From assembly GCA_002771395.1 (NCBI GenBank), contig PCSS01000091.1, positions 163-5,580 on the forward strand: DNA of 5,418 nucleotides, in the 5' to 3' direction. This document shows positions 1 to 4,838 of the stretch, piece after piece. Below the pieces are notes generated by a model. That model searched no databases. It was not told where the DNA came from and saw nothing but the letters and a program-made list of their open reading frames with translations. The position numbers and the translations under genes are program-made. This DNA comes from Bacteroidetes bacterium CG23_combo_of_CG06-09_8_20_14_all_32_9. GTDB lineage: Bacteria; Bacteroidota; Bacteroidia; Bacteroidales; GWA2-32-17. How positions within the stretch are numbered: position 1 is the first letter of the stretch; each line of letters starts with the position of its first letter.

Positions 1-1240
1 TAAGAATTTCATACAGATATATTCCAGCCGGTAAACCTTTACGTCTTATTACATACTGTGAACCGGAAAAAGTAAAGTGCCCGGCAACTTTGCCTGTTGC
101 ATTGTAAAGTTGTATTTCAACAGGTTGATTTAACTGTAATCCTTCAATGGTAAATATAGCCGATTGGTAAACAGGATTAGGATAAACGGTAACCTTAACG
201 GTGTTTGCTGAAAGTTCTGAGATACCGACAGGAGAAGGGTCGTATTCCCATAAATCATTATCAAACCCGTTGAAGTAGGGTGACTGGGTAAAAGTGTGGC
301 CAGTACCGATATATCCTTTCATACCGATAGAAAAACCCACAGCGCCTTCTCTTACCGCACCTGTAAGACTATCTACCTGAATCCATGTATTATTTTGCAT
401 GTCATATTTCCAAAAATCTTTTGTAGTATTGCAAGACCCCGTAGTATCTTGTCCTGTACCGATGTATCCTTCTTTGCCGATTGAAAAACTGCTGGGACAA
501 ATTCTTTTTTGTCCTGCATAATCGGCCTTTTGTGACCAAGTATCAGTTGCAGGGTTATATTCCCAGAAATCTTTAGAATAGTGGACATACGTGCCTACTG
601 TATCTACAAGATAGCCGCATCCAATATAACCTTTATTAAGGTATTTAAAAGCTGTAGCATGGGCTCTTGCCGTTCCGCCGAAATCGGTTTTTTGTGTCCA
701 AGTATCAGTTGCAGGGTCATATTCCCAGAAATCTTTATAATAGTTTGGGTCGCAACGTCCTGTTCCTATATAGCCTTTTGAAGTGGTAGAAAAACCTACG
801 GCTCCGAATCTTGGCGCTCCCGGGAAAGGTGCCTTTTGTGTCCATGCATTAGCTGTCGTATCGTATTCCCAGAAATCTGTCATACCCACATTGGTGTTGC
901 CATCGGTTCCTGTTCCGATATATCCTTTTGAACCGATAGAAAAGCCCACGGCAAAAAGTCTATCCTGTCCGCCAACATTGGCTTTTTGTGTCCATGTGTT
1001 ATAGTAAGGAGAAGCAGGGTCACCATCCCATTCCCAGAAATCTTTTGTACCTCCGCCAAAGTCAATCGTTCCTGTTCCGATATATCCTTTTGTGCCGATA
1101 GAAAAACCTACAGCATAACACCTTGCTGTTCCTCCAAAGTCGGCTTTTTGTGTCCATGCACCCTGGGCGTAACAGAAAGCAGGTTGCAGGTAGCAGGTTG
1201 CAGCCGATACCAAAGTCAATAATAAAATTTTTGTTTTCAT
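1..1240 (-). CDS. Secreted kelch-repeat beta-propeller protein with T9SS type A sorting domain (3' end cut by window edge)
   Basis: The gene starts at ATG 1240 and stays open to the window edge, giving 413 visible residues. Residues 1-26 form a signal peptide (MKTK, hydrophobic core, likely cleavage after CYAQ). Six kelch-like repeats follow, each opening with W(T/S/I)Q (W29, W83, W133, W181, W235, W286), containing a KGYIGTG-type strand, and closing with D(F/L)W(E/K)(Y/W)D, the last at 329-334. This predicts one six-bladed propeller. Residues about 345-413 match the T9SS type A C-terminal sorting domain: VYPNP, then LYNATGKV, then GLPAGIYLYEI. Only about ten residues should be missing. In this family the protein is exported by Sec, moved across the outer membrane by T9SS, and the sorting domain is cleaved while the protein is released or anchored. 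Ligand and activity cannot be told. It follows the response-regulator gene on the same strand but has its own promoter-like sequence. Confidence 0.93.
   Translation of the reverse strand, partial: MKTKILLLTLVSAATCYLQPAFCYAQGAWTQKADFGGTARCYAVGFSIGTKGYIGTGTIDFGGGTKDFWEWDGDPASPYYNTWTQKANVGGQDRLFAVGFSIGSKGYIGTGTDGNTNVGMTDFWEYDTTANAWTQKAPFPGAPRFGAVGFSTTSKGYIGTGRCDPNYYKDFWEYDPATDTWTQKTDFGGTARAHATAFKYLNKGYIGCGYLVDTVGTYVHYSKDFWEYNPATDTWSQKADYAGQKRICPSSFSIGKEGYIGTGQDTTGSCNTTKDFWKYDMQNNTWIQVDSLTGAVREGAVGFSIGMKGYIGTGHTFTQSPYFNGFDNDLWEYDPSPVGISELSANTVKVTVYPNPVYQSAIFTIEGLQLNQPVEIQLYNATGKVAGHFTFSGSQYVIRRKGLPAGIYLYEIL
239..1156 (-). repeat. Six kelch repeats with near-identical DNA blocks
   Basis: The propeller repeats are 48-54 residues long. 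Some also agree at DNA level: a 25-nt block at 906-930 recurs exactly at 1068-1092, and a 20-nt block at 536-555 recurs at 698-717. Both pairs are 162 nt (54 codons) apart. This suggests recent duplication or gene conversion between blades and not only shared structural constraint. Confidence 0.8.
1179..1203 (-). repeat. 7-bp tandem repeat inside the kelch signal-peptide coding sequence
   Basis: On the + strand three heptamers, GCAGGTT, GCAGGTA and GCAGGTT, are followed by a partial GCAG. They encode residues about 13-21, at the end of the signal-peptide hydrophobic core. Since 7 is not a multiple of 3, gain or loss of one unit would shift the reading frame and abolish the protein. Confidence 0.8.
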
Positions 1241-1247
1241 AAAATAA

Positions 1248-1252
1248 CCTCT
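1248..1252 (-). promoter_or_regulatory. Shine-Dalgarno-like AGAGG before the kelch gene
   Basis: The minus strand reads AGAGG, 7 nt before the ATG at 1240. This is a good spacing for ribosome binding and supports that start. Bacteroidota genes often lack such a site, and the other starts in this window have no comparable one. Confidence 0.5.
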
Positions 1253-1291
1253 TTTAAAAACAGTAATATAAAATCTGAATTAATTAACATA

Positions 1292-1340
1292 GGGATTATA
1301 TTTTAGAACAAAGATAGGTCTTTTTTTTTGATATAATCCC
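1292..1340. repeat. Perfect 10-bp inverted repeat enclosing the kelch -7 box
   Basis: GGGATTATAT at 1292-1301 is the exact reverse complement of ATATAATCCC at 1331-1340. The 29-bp spacer contains the TATCTTTG box. The arms could be operator half-sites on either side of the RNA polymerase contact region. As a transcript hairpin it would be weak because the loop is long. Confidence 0.6.
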
Positions 1341-1343
1341 CAA
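1309..1343 (-). promoter_or_regulatory. Bacteroidota-type promoter of the kelch gene
   Basis: The minus strand carries TATCTTTG at 1309-1316, an exact match to the Bacteroidota -7 consensus TAnnTTTG. A candidate -33 TTG lies at 1341-1343. The 24-nt gap is a little longer than the usual range, so the -33 assignment is weak. Transcription would start near 1300-1305, giving a leader of about 60 nt. The spacer includes a run of nine A on the minus strand (1321-1329). Confidence 0.5.
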
Positions 1344-1383
1344 TATAATTATGTAAAATATATAAAAGAAAGAAATGCCTGTC

Positions 1384-1416
1384 AATACCTATTAATAGGT
1401 ATTTTTATTTACCTAT
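1384..1416. promoter_or_regulatory. NarL/NarP-like 7-2-7 palindrome plus a third half-site
   Basis: AATACCTATTAATAGGTATT at 1384-1403 is a perfect 20-bp palindrome. Its core is TACCTAT, a 2-bp spacer, then ATAGGTA, which fits the enterobacterial NarL/NarP consensus TACYYMT-N2-AKRRGTA at every position. A third TACCTAT follows at 1410-1416, and an ATAGGT overlaps the kelch -7 box at 1314-1319. The palindrome lies about 65 bp past the end of a NarL-family regulator gene and roughly 90 bp upstream of the predicted kelch transcription start. It may be that regulator's operator. That assignment is inference: two of the three base-contacting positions known from NarL differ in this regulator. Confidence 0.5.
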
Positions 1417-1468
1417 CAGCAGTGATAAAATATTGAAAAGTAAGAAAATGATTTGTATAAAACTAATA

Positions 1469-2122
1469 CTAAATCAGGCGATTAAAGATAGCAAATTTAA
1501 TAAGACCTACGAGGGTTCCGGAATTGGTCTTATGGAGAATATGTTTACGGTGAGTATCAACGGTAAACTTACTGATGAACAATTTTGATGCAATCTCTGA
1601 ACTTGAATATTCCTGGCATATCAGTTTAAGTATTTCCAGTTCTCTGGAAGTAAGATTTTTTGTTTGTTCTTTTTGTTTATTTTCAATTTTTATATTATCC
1701 ATTAATATTGAAACCATTTCATTACAATAATAAGTACCATTATCAGAAATTTTGGTAATTGCATTAATCAGTTCCTGTGTACCGGTATTCTTCAGAATAT
1801 ACCCTTCGGCTTCGGAATGTATTATTTCGTTAATAATTCCATAGTCATTGTACATAGTAACGACCAGGACTTTAATTTGCGGAAATTCTTTTTTAATTAA
1901 CCTGGTTAATTCAACTCCTGACATTTCCGGCATACTAATATCCGTCATTACAATATCAATTTTTCTGCTGTATAAAACTTCAAGTGCCTGTTTGCCGTTT
2001 AGCGCTTCAGCAACTATTTTAATATTTTTTACTTTACTCAATAACAGTTTGATGCCATCAATAAACATCTGATGGTCGTCCACTATCATCACTTCCACAG
2101 GGGAATTTTTAATTTCGTTCAT
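1469..2122 (-). CDS. NarL/FixJ-family response regulator, REC plus LuxR-type HTH
   Basis: The product has 217 residues, normal for the family. The receiver domain spans about 8-125. It shows the acidic pair D15-D16, the phosphoacceptor D61 in MTDISMP, the switch threonine T89 in VVTMY and the conserved K111 in YILKNTG, so the phosphorylation site is intact. After a linker of about 30 residues, the LuxR-type HTH covers about 156-215: LTSRELEILKLI, SEIASKLFIS, then recognition helix FTVDTHRKHIL. In this family phosphorylation by the partner kinase promotes dimer formation and DNA binding. The ATG at 2122 lies 21 nt after the kinase stop with no promoter between, so the two genes are very likely one operon and a cognate pair. 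Targets are unknown, but a palindrome of the kind bound by NarL-family dimers lies just downstream. The stop is TAG. Confidence 0.95.
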   Translation of the reverse strand: MNEIKNSPVEVMIVDDHQMFIDGIKLLLSKVKNIKIVAEALNGKQALEVLYSRKIDIVMTDISMPEMSGVELTRLIKKEFPQIKVLVVTMYNDYGIINEIIHSEAEGYILKNTGTQELINAITKISDNGTYYCNEMVSILMDNIKIENKQKEQTKNLTSRELEILKLICQEYSSSEIASKLFISKFTVDTHRKHILHKTNSGTLVGLIKFAIFNRLI

Positions 2123-2143
2123 TTGCCGATAAATATTAAATGT

Positions 2144-3748
2144 TCAGGAAACGTTATGAAAATGAATATCTATAGAAGTTCCGCTGCCAGGTTCAGCATC
2201 AATTTTAATGGTGCCGTTAAGCATTGCAACTCGTGAAAAAATATTTTTCCATCCCATACCTGTGCTTTTTTCAATTTGTGTAATATCAAAACCTTTACCA
2301 TTTTCACATACATTAAGTTTTACAGAATTATTATCCCTTAAAAGAATAATATTTACTTGCGTTGCTTCGGCATGTCTGATAATATTGCTCAGTACTTCCT
2401 GAATAATCCTGTAAATTGCTATTTCGTATGATTCGGATAATCTGGAATCAAACCCTGTCTGATTCAGTTCAATTTTTATTTGTGCCGATTTATTGATTTT
2501 CGCAATCAGTTCTTTTGCAGCAGGAATCAGTCCCAGTTTTATTAAAGCACCGGGCATGATATTATGAGAAATATTCCGTGCTTCCATGCACGATTCGTCA
2601 ATAAGGGCGATAGCTGTTTTAAGTATTTCGGGTGCTGAACTGTCTTTATCATGAATGATATCTTCCAATCCCGCCATGTTTAATCTTGCTGTGGAGAGCA
2701 TCTGCCCCAGGCTGTCGTGCAAATCTTCAGCAATTCTTTTTCTTTCTCTCTCCCCTGCTTCAATAACCTCTTTAAACCTGAGTTTTTGTTGTTCTGCTAT
2801 GGCTTCGGTCATCAGTAATTTTTGTTTATGACGATAACGGTTGTATCCTATAAAAAATAACAGAATTATTACGCATAAGGACGATACTGATAAGATGATT
2901 CCGAGTAATATCCATAGTTCCTGATCTTTTGTTTTTTGATTAAGCAATATTATTTCTTTTTCTTTTTTTTCGGTTTCGTACCGGGTTTGTATTTCTATCA
3001 GTTTTTTCCGGCTTTCTTCGTTCAACAAACTGTCATCTGCCTGTTTATGCATCCTGAGGTATTCATAAGCCATTGAGTAATTACATAAGCTGTCATAAGC
3101 CTCTGAAAGATTTCGGTAAACAAGGCTTAAATCTTTTTTTGAGTCCGTTTTTTCGGCTATTACCAGTGCCTTTTGTAAGTATTCAACAGCTTTTTGAAAA
3201 TTACGCAGTTCAATATTTATACTACCGATATTATTTAAACAGTACATACTATTTTTCTTATCTCCGAGTTCTTCATATAATCTTAATGACTCCTGAAAAT
3301 ATTTCAGGGCATAAATGTAATTACCCTGATAAAAATAAATACTTCCGATATTGCTTAAACTCCCTGAAATGTCTGATTTGGAACCTATTTTTTTAGAAAT
3401 CTTTAAGGATTTCTGATAATATTCAAAAGCCATAGTGTAATTTGCCTGGTAATTATAAATATTTCCGATATTGTTAAAACAACTAGTAACACCAATATCG
3501 TCTCCTATATCTTCCGAAATATTCAGAGATTTCTGATAATATTCAATTGCTTTGGGATAATTCGCCTGGGCAGAATAGATATTTCCGATATTGTTAAGGC
3601 AAGCTGAAATATCCATTTTATTGCCATATTCTTCAGCAGTTTCCAGAGCTTTCCAGTAATTTTGAAAAGCGGCTTCATAATTACCTTGTCCGTAATATAC
3701 ATATCCGATATTGCGATAGCACTTCATCATTCCTTTCTTACCCGACAA
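2144..3748 (-). CDS. TPR-containing sensor histidine kinase (HisKA_3 family), main part of a nonsense-split gene
   Basis: This open frame of 534 codons begins at a TTG that is probably not a real start; the natural gene begins at 4015 and is cut by an in-frame TAA at 3803-3805. Six TPR units of exactly 40 residues cover about 9-242. A charged, likely coiled-coil stretch follows at 247-276, then one membrane helix at 279-300. The HisKA_3 domain has phosphoacceptor H344 in RIAEDLHDSLGQ. The HATPase domain has N455 in the N-box (EVLSNIIRHA), a G1 box ENGKGF with Glu replacing the usual Asp, GMGWKN near 497-502, and GSGT at 521-524. The predicted layout is periplasmic TPRs sensing an unknown signal and a cytoplasmic kinase passing phosphate to the regulator encoded 21 nt downstream. 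Apart from the single stop the frame is clean, so the break is recent or a sequencing error. Alternative restarts are the ATG pair at 3730 and 3727; such products would lack the signal peptide. The stop is TGA. Confidence 0.85.
   Translation of the reverse strand: MSGKKGMMKCYRNIGYVYYGQGNYEAAFQNYWKALETAEEYGNKMDISACLNNIGNIYSAQANYPKAIEYYQKSLNISEDIGDDIGVTSCFNNIGNIYNYQANYTMAFEYYQKSLKISKKIGSKSDISGSLSNIGSIYFYQGNYIYALKYFQESLRLYEELGDKKNSMYCLNNIGSINIELRNFQKAVEYLQKALVIAEKTDSKKDLSLVYRNLSEAYDSLCNYSMAYEYLRMHKQADDSLLNEESRKKLIEIQTRYETEKKEKEIILLNQKTKDQELWILLGIILSVSSLCVIILLFFIGYNRYRHKQKLLMTEAIAEQQKLRFKEVIEAGERERKRIAEDLHDSLGQMLSTARLNMAGLEDIIHDKDSSAPEILKTAIALIDESCMEARNISHNIMPGALIKLGLIPAAKELIAKINKSAQIKIELNQTGFDSRLSESYEIAIYRIIQEVLSNIIRHAEATQVNIILLRDNNSVKLNVCENGKGFDITQIEKSTGMGWKNIFSRVAMLNGTIKIDAEPGSGTSIDIHFHNVS
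3023..3724 (-). repeat. 120-bp tandem array encoding 40-residue TPR units
   Basis: The TPR units recur every 120 nt and some keep identical DNA. A 19-nt block at 3408-3426 recurs at 3528-3546, and another at 3459-3477 recurs at 3579-3597. The consensus is NNIGNIYxxQxNYxxAxEYYQKSLxI. Such arrays can gain or lose whole units in frame by recombination. Confidence 0.85.
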
Positions 3749-3802
3749 AACTTCTGAAGCATCGGACGAATGCGAGAGCTTAATAGCAATCTGTAATCCA
3801 TG

Positions 3803-4015
3803 TTATCCCAATTGCATCGCCTTTTCTGGGTATGTCTCCGCAAGGTTGTAACATAGAATGGATAAAATATTTACCCTGGAAGTGTCATATTTTACGGTTT
3901 TCAGGACATTAATAAGGCTGTCTGTTTCATTTTGCCCAATAGTGATGAAATGAATGATAATGAAAAAAAACATGCTGAAAAAAAAATACCGTTTTTTCAA
4001 AATCATTATCATCAT
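3803..4015 (-). pseudogene. 5' fragment of the TPR sensor kinase gene: signal peptide and first TPR, ended by in-frame TAA
   Basis: Seventy codons open at ATG 4015 (other possible starts 4012 and 4006) and end at TAA 3803-3805. The product has a basic KKR, a hydrophobic core YFFFSMFFFIIIHFI, and likely cleavage after TIGQ. Then comes NETDSLINVLKTVKYDTSRVN-type sequence, typical of the N-terminus of Bacteroidota TPR kinases, and the start of a TPR (YPEKAMQLG). Codons after the stop continue in the same frame as HGLQIAIKLS and join the kinase frame 18 codons later. Aligned to a TPR helix B (A-x3-Y-x-x-A-L), the stop sits at one variable position, so one substitution, such as CAA, GAA or AAA to TAA, explains it. 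The gene would encode about 623 residues if intact. The signal-peptide part contains T9 and T8 runs. Confidence 0.75.
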
Positions 4016-4052
4016 TTTTTATTTAAAGACAATAAGCAGGAACCTATCACCA

Positions 4053-4060
4053 CAAATGTA
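4053..4060 (-). promoter_or_regulatory. Candidate -7 box of the kinase-regulator operon
   Basis: The minus strand reads TACATTTG, matching TAnnTTTG, about 37 nt upstream of the ATG at 4015. The leader would be about 30 nt. No well-spaced -33 TTTG is visible; the nearest TTG, at 4075-4077, is only 14 nt upstream. An AACCTAT, one mismatch from the TACCTAT half-site found before the kelch gene, lies at 4041-4047, near the predicted start of transcription. Confidence 0.4.
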
Positions 4061-4130
4061 ATCAATTTTGAGTTCAACTAAAAAGGAAAAAATTGAAAAA
4101 TAATATTTTTTTTTGCAAACATATAGAGTT

Positions 4131-4182
4131 CGCAAAGAATTAAATATCAGCCAAATAAAATTATAGATTTGCGTTCTTTGCG
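4131..4182. repeat. TTTGCG-type direct and inverted repeats
   Basis: CGCAAAGAA at 4131-4139 is the exact reverse complement of TTCTTTGCG at 4174-4182. The right side also holds two direct TTTGCG copies 9 nt apart, at 4168-4173 and 4177-4182. The pattern looks like a remnant of a dispersed intergenic repeat. No T-run follows on the transcribed strand, so it is not a clear terminator. Confidence 0.5.
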
Positions 4183-4210
4183 TAATAACTTTTATTCTGC
4201 TGGGTTACTT

Positions 4211-4621
4211 TCATTTTAAAACCCCAATACTGTCCAATTCACTTATTTTGACAGAGGGAGGCATATTATTATTACGAATTTTATTTACCACAAACGCTGC
4301 AATTTTGCGGGCATCATTTTCGCTTTTAAAACCCCTGTTACCGTTTATTGCAGGTATATTAGGCTGATGAATGTACAAGGCGTTGTAAATATAAATATCA
4401 TAACCCCAATTGCTGTCATTTATGTTATCAGCATTTACAATCTGAATATTAGTCTGGTAAGTTTTAATTTCAATCTTTGCCTTTGCATAAGGATTTTCTT
4501 TAACCGGTTCTTTTTTTCCGGCAGAGGAGGAAGGCTGAATTATTATTTTATGAGCATAGTAACCCACCATCATACATGCACAAAATGCAATAATTACAAG
4601 CAGAATAGTTTTTGTTTTCAC
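4211..4621 (-). CDS. Small membrane-anchored DUF4907-like protein
   Basis: The product has 136 residues and starts at GTG 4621; no in-frame ATG lies just upstream, and MKTKTI resembles the kelch protein's MKTKIL start. Residues about 5-22 form one hydrophobic segment, probably an uncleaved signal anchor. C14 and C16 lack a proper lipobox. A flexible, charged stretch (31-48) leads to a compact domain at 49-135 with WGYDIY (72-77), IHQPNIPAINGNRGF (84-98), an Ala/Lys-rich helix (103-116) and MPPSV (120-124). This motif order matches what I recall of DUF4907, an uncharacterised Bacteroidota family of about 100 residues; a profile search was not possible. The domain should face the periplasm. It seems to be transcribed alone: a -7 box lies upstream and the kinase operon has its own. 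Function is unknown. The stop is TGA. Confidence 0.8.
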   Translation of the reverse strand: MKTKTILLVIIAFCACMMVGYYAHKIIIQPSSSAGKKEPVKENPYAKAKIEIKTYQTNIQIVNADNINDSNWGYDIYIYNALYIHQPNIPAINGNRGFKSENDARKIAAFVVNKIRNNNMPPSVKISELDSIGVLK

Positions 4622-4672
4622 GTCAAACTTAAGGGTTAATTCTGTTTAAAGGGTTTTTCTTAATTTGATGTT

Positions 4673-4680
4673 CAAAGATA
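4673..4680 (-). promoter_or_regulatory. Candidate -7 box of the DUF4907-like gene
   Basis: The minus strand reads TATCTTTG, identical to the kelch promoter box. It lies 51 nt upstream of the GTG start, for a leader of roughly 45 nt. A TTG at 4705-4707 sits 24 nt upstream of the box, the same gap as in the kelch promoter. Confidence 0.5.
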
Positions 4681-4712
4681 CAAAATATTTTTCTGAATTT
4701 GATACAATCAAC

Positions 4713-4806
4713 AGACATCTTTCTAAAATAAATTGTTATAAAATTATAAGCAAATTGCCACGACCTAAAGGTCGTGGTAATTAAAAATTTAAATGGAAAG
4801 ATGTCT
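4713..4806. repeat. 94-bp nested inverted repeat, possible MITE- or REP-like element
   Basis: AGACATCTTTC at 4713-4723 is the exact reverse complement of GAAAGATGTCT at 4796-4806. Between these arms lies AT-rich DNA and the GC-rich hairpin at 4753-4782. There is no coding capacity and no obvious target-site duplication in the flanks. The outline of short terminal inverted repeats around a central palindrome resembles a miniature mobile element, but a single copy cannot prove this. Confidence 0.4.
4753..4782 (-). terminator. Strong GC-rich hairpin, possible terminator of the CHU_C gene
   Basis: CCACGACC at 4758-4765 and GGTCGTGG at 4770-4777 form a perfect 8-bp stem with a TAAA loop. The outer bases AATT/AATT extend it to 13 positions, with a G:T at 4757/4778 that is a wobble on the + strand and a C/A mismatch on the minus strand. 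It lies 57-86 nt past the stop of the CHU_C gene. Only a loose T-rich tail follows on the minus strand, so a REP-like palindrome is an equally good reading. Confidence 0.45.
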
Positions 4807-4838
4807 TATGTGTAAAGCGAATTACCCAGATACAATTA

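Noticed and set aside
296..1222. Several + strand and antisense reading frames of 60-80 codons across the kelch gene
   Set aside because: They are low-complexity shadows of the minus-strand kelch frame, which has a signal peptide, repeats and a sorting domain. None shows a recognisable domain or start signal.
1384..1410. Palindrome followed by TTTTTATTT on the + strand as an intrinsic terminator
   Set aside because: It would work only for + strand transcription, where there is no gene. On the minus strand no T-run follows, and the stem is AT-rich with a very short loop, so an operator fits better.
3803..3805. TAA read as a sense codon through an altered genetic code
   Set aside because: The CHU_C gene ends naturally at TAA 4839-4841 right after its domain, and neighbouring genes end at TAG and TGA. 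All three stops appear functional.
3797..3814. In-frame stop caused by a 9-bp duplication (GGATAACAT next to GGATTACAG)
   Set aside because: The two 9-mers are similar, but removing nine bases would take three residues from TPR helix B and break its spacing. A single substitution keeps the TPR pattern intact.
4573..4584. Lipoprotein signal at C14 or C16 of the DUF4907-like protein
   Set aside because: The residues before each Cys (IAF before C14, FCA before C16) do not form a lipobox, so a signal anchor is more likely.
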